From: Amoeboradix gromovi
Lineage: Eukaryota; Sanchytriomycota; Sanchytriomycetes; Sanchytriales; Sanchytriaceae
Direction of reading: 5' to 3'
NCBI GenBank assembly: GCA_018985225.1
Contig: JADGIF010000275.1
Coordinates: 1 to 11,973 of the forward strand
DNA: 11,973 bases
Shown: positions 1 to 7,166 of the stretch, piece by piece
Layout of the letters: the number at the start of each line of letters is the position of its first letter
Numbering within the stretch: the stretch's first letter is position 1
Program-made: the position numbers and the translations under genes
Notes under the pieces: generated by a model
Seen by the model: the letters and a program-made list of their open reading frames with translations, nothing else
What the model was told of the DNA's origin: nothing
Databases searched by the model: none

Positions 1-81
1 TAGAAAGCGTGAAGATTGGTCGTTATTGCTCGTGTATTCTTGATATATCATTTATTCTTGAAATTTTAAGAGCTGTTACAA

Positions 82-492
82 ATGGGACACCAAATATAAA
101 AACTAGACCAAGTCGTTTTTAAAGGAAGTGCTTCATAAGGAGGAAATACTGTTATTAATAAAAGTCCTTCTTTCATTAATGTCATTCACCTCTTTTAAAA
201 TAAAAAAAGATGACCCACTATCTCTTTTCAAATAAGGTCTTGAGTGTCTAAGCAAAAGGTGCATATCTTAGACGATACTCTTTATCTGTTCCATTTTCTT
301 CTTACCACCTTATTTTTTGTTTTCTCTTCTTCTTGTTAGTCATTGTTTCCAAGATTTTGATGGACGAAAAGTTTTTATACTAAAATAATAGGCTTGAACA
401 GATTAATTTATTTTACTACTGCTTAATACACTTGAAATAATGATTCAAACTATTTCAGAAAGTTAGTCTAGTTTTTATATTTAGTGTCCCAT
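82..492. mobile_element. MITE-like element with about 30-base terminal inverted repeats
   Basis: The left arm (84-111) and the reverse complement of the right arm (463-490) match at 26 of 28 positions by eye. Both differences are C/T transitions, and the match extends one or two bases outward (AT...AT). The arms start GGGACAC and contain ATAAAAACTAGAC. The interior of about 350 bases is AT-rich with pyrimidine runs and has no long open frame. Size and structure fit a non-autonomous DNA transposon (MITE). I cannot define a clear target-site duplication; the flanks offer at most an AT dinucleotide. A transcribed hairpin is an alternative reading. Related ends occur at 7519, 11148, 11865 and 11947. 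Confidence 0.6.
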
Positions 493-819
493 ATGTTTTA
501 GACTTTGCATTCTTTCATCTCACATAATGGTACTAGACTGTGCTACTTTTTCTCAACTTTATCCATTATATGAAATTGGTACCATTTACAAATCGTATGT
601 AAATAGGACAAAACTTACGATTGGTTAAAAACTGTTTATTTTTCGAAAACTGTAACTTATTTTTAGTGTAGAATTTATTTCATAACATGTAGGACAAGTC
701 TTGCTCTCCAACAGGTATTTATGATCTAAGATGGTTAGTAATTAGACATCGCTATATATCCAGGCTACAATACGATCCAAGATATTGAACTAACTGAATA
801 ACAAATTTTTTTATTCACT
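493..819. other. Intergenic stretch without a recognised gene
   Basis: AT-rich sequence between the MITE-like element and the 3' end of the LRR gene. I see no open frame of useful length, no tRNA-like boxes and no repeat shared with the rest of the window. Only the AATAAA of the LRR gene at 810-815 (minus strand) can be assigned. Confidence 0.5.
810..815 (-). terminator. Poly(A) signal of the LRR gene
   Basis: AATAAA on the minus strand, four bases past the TGA stop at 820-822. Confidence 0.6.
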
Positions 820-2052
820 TCATTGAGCTTCCGCAAATCCTATTCTCTTCTGGTTTTCAGAGGTCGTTGAAGTAACGCTGCTTGAATAAGGTCTCGGTGT
901 TGATAAGGACGCACTTGCTCTCCTCTCCAATTTCCTTCTGTTTCTTTGAACAATAAAGAAAGTTATTCCAACAGAGCTGATTAGGAGTAGCACGATTCCT
1001 ACAGCTACTCCTGCCAGAGTTGAGTCACTTGAGGTGTTTTGTGAGTTCTTGTTAGTTCCAGAATATCCCAAATTACCATCATCAGTGAAGCTTGATTTTG
1101 ATGGAGCATCTGTTGGTTTTCCAATGCTTGGACTGTTAATTGTCTCACCCAACTGGCTAGAATCTGTTTTACAGATGCTTTTCTTAAGAGAGTAAATCGC
1201 CATTAAGGAAAGTGGATTATTACTGACATCGCAAGCTGATAATGATGCGAAATCACTGATGCTTACATTATTAAACTTATTGTACTGTATCAACAATGAA
1301 GTTGGCTTGTTGAGAACAATAGAACCACTTAACTGATTGTTTTCCACGTTAAATATCTGTAAAGATAATGGAAGATCGGGAATGACACCAGATATCTTAT
1401 TGTTTCCTAATTTCAAAACCTTGAGATTGGTTGGTATAGAAGGTAGTCCACCTGAAATAGAATTTGTGCTTAGGTCCAAACTCTCAATACTGCTTGGTAA
1501 TCCTGGAATAGTACCACCGATTTTATTGTTAGAGAGTGTAAGTGACCGCAATACTTCAGAGAAGGATGGAATTGAACCGGTTAAAAGATTATTAGAAGCG
1601 TTAAAACTTATGATATTTGACAATGATGGCAGTCCCCCTGTTAATAAATTATTTGATACATCGACTGTAACTAAACTAGAAGGAAATTCAGGCAAAGCAC
1701 CCGATAATTTGTTGTAATTAACATTAAGCGTTTCTAACGTCAAGGGCAAAATTCCAATGCTTGATGTTATTTGATTTCCAGAAAGACTTAATATTTTCAA
1801 GGGCAGCAACTGCAGTGCTGTGGAATTAATTATACCAGAGAGCCCCGCATCGTTGAAATAAATCTCTGTAACGCGTGCTGAAGTATCGCAGAATGTTTTT
1901 ATTGTTTTTGTTGCATTAACAACATTCACATTACAGCAATCCAATCTTATGCTTGCAATTGTTAAGCTATCTACGCCTAATCCAGTAGCCAAAGATTCTA
2001 CATTTACACAGTCTATTGATAATGATACTGCCAGGGTTAGAGTTAAAAACAT
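820..2052 (-). CDS. Leucine-rich-repeat single-pass membrane protein
   Basis: 410 residues. A short hydrophobic N-terminus (residues 2-12) looks like a signal peptide. A Cys-containing cap (15-60) is followed by LRRs from about 62 to 260. At least six units at 106-251 are close to 21 residues, patterned LxxLxLSNNxLSGxLPxLPSS. A Ser/Thr/Asn-rich stalk (about 296-345) leads to a transmembrane segment (about 346-369), a basic stop-transfer stretch (RNRRKLERR, 370-378) and a 32-residue Ser-rich cytoplasmic tail with no kinase. Inferred role: cell-surface recognition or wall-associated receptor-like protein; ligand unknown. It lies 67 bases downstream of the DPBB gene on the same strand. The ATG at 2052 is the first in the frame and is directly followed by the signal-like segment. 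The architecture is clear; the function is inferred. Confidence 0.88.
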   Translation of the reverse strand: MFLTLTLAVSLSIDCVNVESLATGLGVDSLTIASIRLDCCNVNVVNATKTIKTFCDTSARVTEIYFNDAGLSGIINSTALQLLPLKILSLSGNQITSSIGILPLTLETLNVNYNKLSGALPEFPSSLVTVDVSNNLLTGGLPSLSNIISFNASNNLLTGSIPSFSEVLRSLTLSNNKIGGTIPGLPSSIESLDLSTNSISGGLPSIPTNLKVLKLGNNKISGVIPDLPLSLQIFNVENNQLSGSIVLNKPTSLLIQYNKFNNVSISDFASLSACDVSNNPLSLMAIYSLKKSICKTDSSQLGETINSPSIGKPTDAPSKSSFTDDGNLGYSGTNKNSQNTSSDSTLAGVAVGIVLLLISSVGITFFIVQRNRRKLERRASASLSTPRPYSSSVTSTTSENQKRIGFAEAQ

Positions 2053-2119
2053 AAGATAAAGCCACTTGGTTAAAATATAAAGAAATCAAAGCAAAATAAT
2101 ATATTATGCCAGCAATCTA

Positions 2120-2668
2120 CTACATCAAGGCGTTTATTAGAAGAATGGAAAGTAAATCTGAGATTACAAACCTAGCAGCTGAGGAAATAACACTTTCGCT
2201 TGATAACTCGCCTTTAGCTTTCTCATCTTCTCTCTCTAAATCTATTTGTTCTACTTGCTGGTTCGCTATTATATTACCTTTTCCGGACGATTTTGGGTCT
2301 CCTGCTTTGCCTGCTGATTCAACTGTAGGTACGCCTCCATTGCAATCAACTATAGTCCAGTTTACGTGGACCCTACCCACTCCAATGTCTGCAATCTTTG
2401 CGAATGCTCCGCTACTAAGATCTAAGTCCCCAGAATTACAACCAGGGCATTTATCCAGTATTGTTACTAGTACTTGTCCTTTGGGACCTTGCACCATTGC
2501 GCAGGTATTACATTGTGTTAATTCGAAGCAATTATGACTTAGTGCACCGTAGTCTCCACTTGACAATGGTTTCTCACATGTCCCCAATGCTCCATTTCCA
2601 TCATAATAAGTAGCATCACCATTATTTGATTGGCAGCTTGAATATACAAATCCCATAACACTCAACAT
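2120..2668 (-). CDS. DPBB (expansin/loosenin-like) secreted protein, possibly GPI-anchored
   Basis: 182 residues. A single double-psi beta-barrel domain spans about 17-108: GDATYYDGNG at the start, Cys pairs, LDKCPGC (71-77, with the conserved Asp72), GDLDLSSGAF (80-89) and GRVHVNW (98-104). This matches fungal expansin-like, loosenin or barwin-like proteins, which loosen polysaccharide walls without clear hydrolysis. There is no carbohydrate-binding C-terminal domain. A charged linker (110-160) ends in a hydrophobic tail (about 162-182) that could be a GPI signal, although Arg166 and Asp171 make it imperfect. The signal peptide is very short (MLSVMGFVYSS). An in-frame TGA lies 24 bases upstream, so this ATG is the earliest possible without splicing; a hidden 5' exon is conceivable. 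Domain call strong, anchoring weak. Confidence 0.85.
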   Translation of the reverse strand: MLSVMGFVYSSCQSNNGDATYYDGNGALGTCEKPLSSGDYGALSHNCFELTQCNTCAMVQGPKGQVLVTILDKCPGCNSGDLDLSSGAFAKIADIGVGRVHVNWTIVDCNGGVPTVESAGKAGDPKSSGKGNIIANQQVEQIDLEREDEKAKGELSSESVISSAARFVISDLLSILLINALM

Positions 2669-2919
2669 TTCATCAAATTTCTGTCACCCATTTTTGTTAC
2701 GCCACCATAAGCACAGATCCATGACAGTTCGTCAGCTGACGTAGTGCTACGCACTGGTCAGAAACCATAAAACGCACAGATCGGTTTCAATGCACTAATG
2801 TTAGCAGCCAAATCAGACTTTCTTCTCCAACTAGGTCTTCCACGTCTAGTAAGATAAATGTGTATCCCACTTGATTTCTCGACGGCGGCGTTGTAATCCG
2901 GATCAAAGACATCAGGCAT
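2662..2919 (-). pseudogene. Small coding-like frame interrupted by one TGA
   Basis: An ATG at 2919 opens a frame of 53 codons ending in TGA (2760-2758). Reading on in the same frame gives 31 further codons to a second TGA (2664-2662), whose last bases overlap the DPBB start. The region is visibly richer in G and C than its surroundings (GCC, GAC, CCG codons). The peptide has a basic stretch (TRRGRPSWRRK, about residues 24-34), and both halves carry a similar short motif (ICAFYGF before the TGA, ICAYGGV after). I recognise no family. Most likely it is a decayed gene or gene fragment; a genuine 53-residue gene is possible. A relic of the dispersed repeat ends just before its ATG. Confidence 0.4.
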
Positions 2920-2970
2920 CTTCGTTAAAAGTCTTGACTTCCGAGAGTATTAAGTATTTCACCAGAGAAA
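2920..2970 (-). repeat. Fragment D of the dispersed relic repeat (3' end only)
   Basis: About 50 bases on the minus strand match the 3' terminus of the copies at 5252-5786 and 11255-11592. The shared pieces are TTTCTCTG, GGTGAAAT (GTGGAAAT in the others), CTCGGAA and ACTTTTAACGA. Upstream of 2970 the similarity fades. It adds a fourth location for the repeat family. Confidence 0.5.
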
Positions 2971-3257
2971 ATGACAAAGATCTTGCAGTTGATTATAAAA
3001 AGTTATACAACTATAGAAAGATTATCAATTAGAGAAATAGAGTTTGTGTTATCACTGTATAATTTATTGAATCAGAATCGATTGCTTAAGCATCCTATTT
3101 GTGTAATAAATAAAATGACATACAAGTAATATTTGTAATCCCAATTGACCATGTTATGCAAGCGCTTCCTTTAAATACTGCCTTGTGCTTCTTTGCTGCT
3201 TAAATAACAATGAAGGAATGTGGATAATAAATTATGGTTGTAAAAGCCTTGAAAATA

Positions 3258-4640
3258 TTATTTACTTTTAAGCAGCATTTCTACAAATACCCACATGTTC
3301 AGTATCCCATTAACAACTGATATTACCATTACATGGAGAAACTGGTATTCACTATGGTGTTTTAAAATCAATGCCAATATTACCATACTGGCCTGCAACC
3401 AGCACAACGCTAGCAATCTCTTGTCTGCTACTAGTTCAGGCAGCTTCAATATAACCAAGACAACGCATAAGTGTATAAATATGTCTTTATCTTCAAATAT
3501 CAGCGGCAATTGACTTGTTATACTTGTGAGTTGGAGAACAAACGACATTGTATTGCTTTTAAATTCTGCCAGGTTTAATATTGCAGGTAACAACAACGCT
3601 TTCTCATGGACGTGATATCCAAACATAAAACTGGTCATGGCCAACTGTTGCAAATAGAGAACAAATGCGCTATAATCATTCTTCAGCATGAACCTATAAG
3701 TAAAGTAAGTGAAGAAGACTAGAGTAATGGCTGCGGTTATTGTTGGAGATATAGATGGCAGGCATTGAAACGAAACATCACCCACTATTCCTCTTGTTAA
3801 GGATGGTGATGAGATGTTTAAAACCTTAGCAAAAATACGATCGGCAAATGCATATAATGCCCATGCGTTAGGAGCCCATAGGGCATGTAAGAGACCTCGC
3901 TTGAACGGAAAGAGACGCGAAACCAATTGAGGCAAACAGTTCAAAAAAGGGTAAAATGATATGACTGAGATTGTTAAAAAACTGATTAGCAAAGCAAGCA
4001 GTTGTTTAGGACGTTGAAACATCCTTAGAAAATAAAAAAAGTAACCTATTGCAATGTAAAGAAAGATGTGTTTCAACAAGACAAGAATTAAAAACAATGA
4101 GCCACCTACAACTAAGTTGTCTACTTTGGTAAAATAAAGACTAAGCAGTAAAATGCCGTATAGAAATCCATTGTACTGAAAATGGATATGATCTACAATG
4201 ACTATACCAGGATTTAGAAGCATCGAAATTTTGAAAAGAAATGGACTACCAATGGTTGTTGAATATTTGTGAACCGCATACCCTAGTGTCAGAATTTCAC
4301 TACATAGTACAGTCATTCGCATATAAAATATAGTCTCGCGAGAGCTATAGTTCAAGTGGTTCAAATTCAGCATTTCCAAATCTAATGGTTTAACATTTAC
4401 GAAATCCAACAAATATTGCAAATAAATAGCAGCATAGCCTAGTATTGATTGGAAATACGCGAACAGAGGTGGATAATCCAATGTCCACTCGGAAGTAGAA
4501 TCATAGTACCATTTATCAATTGGTAGGCTTGTCGTGATGCTAAGCCAATTACGATGGACTTCAAAGTCTGTGGAACGATATCCATAAAACAAAAGTAGTT
4601 TAATCCCAATTGCAAGCAAAGCAATGTTGATATTCTTCAT
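3258..4640 (-). CDS. ALG8: Dolichyl-P-Glc:Glc1Man9GlcNAc2-PP-dolichol alpha-1,3-glucosyltransferase
   Basis: 460-residue polytopic ER membrane protein of family GT57 (ALG6/ALG8). ALG8 adds the second glucose to the lipid-linked N-glycan precursor in the ER lumen, using dolichyl-phosphate-glucose. ALG8-type motifs in order: YRSTDFEVHRNW (21-32, first luminal loop with the likely catalytic Asp25), EWTLDYPP (51-58), LNYSSRETIF (96-105), VDHIHFQYNG (149-158), RLFPFKRGL (242-250), APNAWALY (256-263) and SFMFGYHVHEKA (337-348). About ten or more hydrophobic segments separate the loops. The length is a little short of other family members because the late loops are compact. The WAPNAWALY region and LNYSSR favour ALG8 over ALG6. 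The start at 4640 places MKNINIALLAIGIK as the first membrane segment. No intron is needed. It is divergent from the gene at 4687. Confidence 0.93.
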   Translation of the reverse strand: MKNINIALLAIGIKLLLFYGYRSTDFEVHRNWLSITTSLPIDKWYYDSTSEWTLDYPPLFAYFQSILGYAAIYLQYLLDFVNVKPLDLEMLNLNHLNYSSRETIFYMRMTVLCSEILTLGYAVHKYSTTIGSPFLFKISMLLNPGIVIVDHIHFQYNGFLYGILLLSLYFTKVDNLVVGGSLFLILVLLKHIFLYIAIGYFFYFLRMFQRPKQLLALLISFLTISVISFYPFLNCLPQLVSRLFPFKRGLLHALWAPNAWALYAFADRIFAKVLNISSPSLTRGIVGDVSFQCLPSISPTITAAITLVFFTYFTYRFMLKNDYSAFVLYLQQLAMTSFMFGYHVHEKALLLPAILNLAEFKSNTMSFVLQLTSITSQLPLIFEDKDIFIHLCVVLVILKLPELVADKRLLALCWLQASMVILALILKHHSEYQFLHVMVISVVNGILNMWVFVEMLLKSK

Positions 4641-4686
4641 ATTTTAAATTTTTGTTTTGAAAATTAAATACTTTTAGGTCACTAAA
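4641..4686. promoter_or_regulatory. Short bidirectional intergenic promoter region
   Basis: Only 46 bases separate the start codons of ALG8 (minus) and the unrecognised gene at 4687 (plus). Both 5' UTRs and core promoters must fit in or overlap this AT-rich gap, which suggests shared control. No clear TATA or known factor site is visible. Confidence 0.5.
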
Positions 4687-5124
4687 ATGTCACAAACTGC
4701 AAAACCAATAATTGAGTTTTACTCGTCAAATGAAATGGTAAGACTAGGGTGGGTGTCAAAAACTCCGCAACCTATCAGGCTTTGGCTAGATGACAGAAAC
4801 ATTCAAGCTGTTGTTGTTGAATCTGACGAAGTTTGTTTGTTTATTTTTGATATACCGTACATGCTGTACAGACATGCTCATGTGAACTTAAATGCTAGGG
4901 TTGTCTTGTTTAAGCCTAATTGTCATGGTCAAGTTAAGAAGTCCATTTATTGTCATGGTGATGATTTATTTCCAATATTCTCAATGCATGATTCTAATAA
5001 GATGGTTGATCAAATACTTAATGATCTGTACATACCAAGCCAGGAAGATTTACAGTTACTTTTTGAGAATGATTTATTTTTCACATTGCAAGAATGGGAA
5101 GTGTTCTTCTCTGATGAATTTTAA
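4687..5124 (+). CDS. Unrecognised 145-residue protein
   Basis: ATG start with CACTAAA directly before it, TAA stop fused to AATAAA. I do not recognise a family. There is no signal peptide or membrane segment, so it is probably cytosolic or nuclear. The N-terminal two thirds alternate short hydrophobic strands (IRLWL, AVVVES, VCLFIFDI, ARVVLF) with charged turns, suggesting a beta-rich domain. The C-terminal third (about 101-145) is acidic and aromatic-rich and likely helical. Three Cys and several His (HAHVN, NCHG, YCHG, MHD; about 84-112) could bind metal, but the spacing matches no motif I know. Its divergent promoter with ALG8 hints at co-expression only. The stop-fused poly(A) signal supports a real gene. 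Confidence 0.7.
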   Translation: MSQTAKPIIEFYSSNEMVRLGWVSKTPQPIRLWLDDRNIQAVVVESDEVCLFIFDIPYMLYRHAHVNLNARVVLFKPNCHGQVKKSIYCHGDDLFPIFSMHDSNKMVDQILNDLYIPSQEDLQLLFENDLFFTLQEWEVFFSDEF

Positions 5125-5128
5125 TAAA
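5123..5128 (+). terminator. Poly(A) signal overlapping the stop codon at 5122-5124
   Basis: TAATAAA: the last two bases of the TAA stop are the first two of AATAAA. Confidence 0.65.
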
Positions 5129-5251
5129 CATAGTTTAAAGAAAACTGTATTTGATATAATCACTTTCAAATGCTATGATAAGTATATGACTAAAACTGGT
5201 TGCTCTTCTTGACTGCTCTATTAAAATTAAACCTTAACTTGAATTTTTAAC

Positions 5252-5786
5252 GCTACTCCTTAAAAGTCCTGATTTCCGAGAAAATCGAGAATTTCCACAG
5301 ATAAACTAACAATCCCAGTAAATTCGTTACCGTGATTGCTCACGCTTTCACTACCATGTGGCGGTATTGAATAAGGATGCATGTACTTGCATAGCTCTCC
5401 AAATTGGTTTTCTTTCGAGTATCGCACCTTGTACATGCATAATAAGTATTAAGATATCGCGTTGTCGCACATGTGGTAAGACCAATAGCATAAGAATTAT
5501 TAAGCAAATAGTTTACATGTTTATTTTTACCGTTGATCACTTTTGAGGACGGCTTGAAAGACATCAAACTTTTCCATGTTTGGATCAGTACCTCAATGTT
5601 GATGAACGTATACTTTAACTATTAGTTATTTCCATAGATTTGACATGTTCAGGATTGAATCTGTTGATTCCATTTACCATTTGCGAAAATGAAGATATCG
5701 AGTGTATAAGGTGTTGGAAAGTTCATGGAATTATAAAAAAACACAAAAATTCTCGATAAATAATTTATTTTATAAAATTCAATACT
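5252..5786 (-). pseudogene. Copy A of the dispersed relic coding repeat
   Basis: Read on the minus strand, this copy matches copy B (11255-11592) at both ends. The 5' part (5786 to about 5640) would read LDIFIFANG then, after one extra base, GINRFNP. The 3' part reads HPYSIPPHGSESVSNHGN and SVEILDFLG, then TAA. Copy B reads HPYSIPTQGSESVSNRCN and SVEILDFIG over an indel-free stretch of 35 codons. The middle (about 5410-5620) has extra sequence absent from B. A frameshift between the two conserved blocks and stops in the middle make an intact gene unlikely. AAAATCGAGAATTT (5281-5294) and its imperfect inverse (5747-5761) lie near the ends, reminiscent of transposon termini. Parent family unknown. 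Confidence 0.55.
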
Positions 5787-5903
5787 TTCAGTACAATGCT
5801 TACAGTTTATGAATATTTATGGAATAAGCCTTCTGTCCACAATAAATGTCTTTTTTATAAAAATACTCTTTCATTTCTAGATAATCGTATAGGATAAAAA
5901 CGC

Positions 5904-6145
5904 GATATCCTCACTGTCATTAATCAAAAGTAGTTCTAAACCTCGCAATCCCGTATATGTCAGATCTTAATAAACAACTAAGAGGTACAGCATAAAATCA
6001 TCCACATTGAGAAACTAGTGTGAATAGAGATCATATGCGGCAAGGAGTTTGGACATTGATTATTCAATCTCGCCCCAGGCTAGTGAAAGAGTGAGCAATC
6101 ACTCTAATTCAGAGATTAGTTTCTCAGAAATCGCGTCATTTTACG
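5904..6145 (+). pseudogene. Copy C of the dispersed relic coding repeat, opposite orientation
   Basis: On the plus strand this region aligns with copies A and B in order: GATATC at 5904; AATCCCGTATATGTCAGATC (copy A has AATCCTGAACATGTCAAATC); AGAGATCATAT and GGCAAGG shared with B; then a frame reading DYSISPQASERVSNHSN and FSEIASF against HPYSIP-GSESVSN-N and FSVEILDF. A one-base difference near the GATCATAT motif shifts the frame, and a TAG precedes it. The open frame continues beyond the homology to 6276 with unrelated sequence and no upstream ATG. I read it as a decayed copy rather than a working gene. Confidence 0.5.
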
Positions 6146-6436
6146 AGGACTGTCTCTCTCTTTTTTTCAAGGATAATTTAACTATTGGAGCATCTACTCG
6201 ATCTACCTGTTGTGTTTCTGTTCCATTACAGTTGACGCGTACTTTCTCAAAAGACTTGAGCAAATTCTTAGTTTGATCATTCTATCTGGTACCATTCCCA
6301 TAGATCTAATACAGTTTCTGCTAAACTTTTAATTTATCTCTCAATTGGAGCAAACTTTAACAAGTGAATAAGCCCAATCAGGTGCAGTTTGATATTAAAA
6401 TTCAAGTTTAAAAGGGCAGGCAGCTATTTGAGTAAT

Positions 6437-6781
6437 ATGTTGTCTTTCTTGTCTTTTGCAGTTGCTCATGAAGAACCTTCTTATGGCAATTACGCAGCAC
6501 CAAATTATCCCCCTAGTTTGCCTACACAGTTGCCTCCTTCACCACCGGTACAACCACCTACATACACTGAACCGCCAACTTATAAACATCCTATCTTAGT
6601 AGAAAAACCAAAAACCCTAGACGCATATGGATCTGAACCATCTGAGGTAATTCCAGAGGTCCCAGAATATGCAACAGCATCAGAAACAGAAAGCGTTCAC
6701 TCCTACGAAGACTCTTCCTATTCTTCATCTGGGGTTCTATCTGCGTCTATTCTAGGCGCTGTCGTATTAGGAAGTTTTTAA
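6437..6781 (+). CDS. Pro/Tyr-rich secreted protein with GPI-type C-terminus
   Basis: 114 residues from the only ATG in this frame. A very short signal-like start, MLSFLSFAVA, ends in an Ala-Val-Ala signal-peptidase pattern before HEEP. Residues about 13-60 are rich in Pro and Tyr with repeated PPTY/PPSP units, residues 60-95 are acidic and Ser-rich, and the end (about 93-114) has a Ser/Gly cluster followed by a hydrophobic tail (VLSASILGAVVLGSF), a good GPI-attachment signal. Likely a cell-wall or surface protein. The frame extends upstream without ATG, so a longer signal peptide could come from a non-AUG start or a spliced 5' exon; TTGTCTTTTGCAG at 6449-6461 resembles a 3' splice site. The stop is fused to AATAAA. 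Function unknown beyond localisation. Confidence 0.62.
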   Translation: MLSFLSFAVAHEEPSYGNYAAPNYPPSLPTQLPPSPPVQPPTYTEPPTYKHPILVEKPKTLDAYGSEPSEVIPEVPEYATASETESVHSYEDSSYSSSGVLSASILGAVVLGSF

Positions 6782-6785
6782 TAAA
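6780..6785 (+). terminator. Poly(A) signal overlapping the stop codon at 6779-6781
   Basis: TAATAAA arrangement: the stop TAA shares two bases with AATAAA. Confidence 0.65.
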
Positions 6786-6832
6786 TTCAAGTCTGTCAGC
6801 ATTTTGTCTAGTTTTTTAAGGCCAGTTTATTT

Positions 6833-7144
6833 ATGGAGTTTGAGCTAGCAGCGAAAAAAATTAATCCAGAGTTAAATCTACAATACTTTGGTGTTATCTA
6901 TGGTGTGCTCAGGGATTACCATATACTAACTCAAGGAAACGTGGTCAAAGTATTTGTAAATGAATGGATTGACATTTCATCAGGAAAAATCGATTTGAGA
7001 TTGCTGAAAATTGATGGACCATTTAGTGGAGATTTAGCAAGTAACATTAAAATTAAAGACTCAGATTTCAACGAAATGGATAGATTGGTAACGTTTGTTC
7101 ATAACAACAAATGTGATTATAAAGGGTTTGGTCTTAATAAATGA
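6833..7144 (+). CDS. Unrecognised 103-residue protein
   Basis: ATG start 51 bases after the preceding stop. Not recognised. No signal peptide or membrane segment; probably soluble. It opens with a likely helix (about 1-15), continues with alternating hydrophobic strands (YFGVIYGVL, NVVKVFVNEWIDI, IDLRLLKI; about 18-60), and has a charged middle with IKIKDSDF and a closing RLVTFVHNNK. Two residues, Asn-Lys, encoded by AATAAA directly precede the TGA, so the poly(A) signal is inside the reading frame. The next gene, on the opposite strand, ends only 17 bases away, so the two transcripts must overlap or end extremely tightly. The alternating pattern suggests a small alpha/beta domain; I assign no function. 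Confidence 0.6.
   Translation: MEFELAAKKINPELNLQYFGVIYGVLRDYHILTQGNVVKVFVNEWIDISSGKIDLRLLKIDGPFSGDLASNIKIKDSDFNEMDRLVTFVHNNKCDYKGFGLNK
7136..7141 (+). terminator. Poly(A) signal inside the last two codons of the 6833-7144 gene
   Basis: AATAAA encodes the final Asn-Lys and abuts the TGA stop at 7142-7144. Confidence 0.55.
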
Positions 7145-7160
7145 TAAAATATTTACTATT

Positions 7161-7166
7161 TTTATT
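7161..7166 (-). terminator. Poly(A) signal overlapping the stop codon at 7162-7164
   Basis: On the minus strand CAATAAA spans the last Gln codon and the TAA stop. Confidence 0.6.

Noticed and set aside
1337-1717. 126-codon plus-strand open frame
   Set aside because: Shadow of the LRR gene; its regularity mirrors the LRR repeats on the opposite strand.
2106-2537. 143-codon plus-strand open frame
   Set aside because: Opposite-strand shadow of the DPBB gene, which has clear domain motifs.
2730-2741. Perfect 12-base palindrome CGTCAGCTGACG
   Set aside because: It could be a regulator site before the DPBB gene, but one isolated palindrome inside a coding-like relic is not enough evidence.
4892-5212. 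106-codon frame overlapping the gene at 4687
   Set aside because: The 4687 frame has its own ATG, balanced composition and a stop fused to AATAAA; this one is low-complexity and overlapping.
5340-5567. 75-codon minus-strand frame within copy A
   Set aside because: It crosses the region conserved with copy B in a different frame from the shared motifs and has no supporting similarity, so it is likely fortuitous.
6049-6276. 75-codon plus-strand frame beginning with TTG
   Set aside because: It has no ATG, and only its first third matches the relic family; kept as part of copy C rather than as a gene.
6449-6461. Strong 3' splice-site-like TTGTCTTTTGCAG
   Set aside because: No matching 5' exon with an ATG and donor could be found upstream, so no intron was annotated; recorded as an uncertainty for the 6437 gene.
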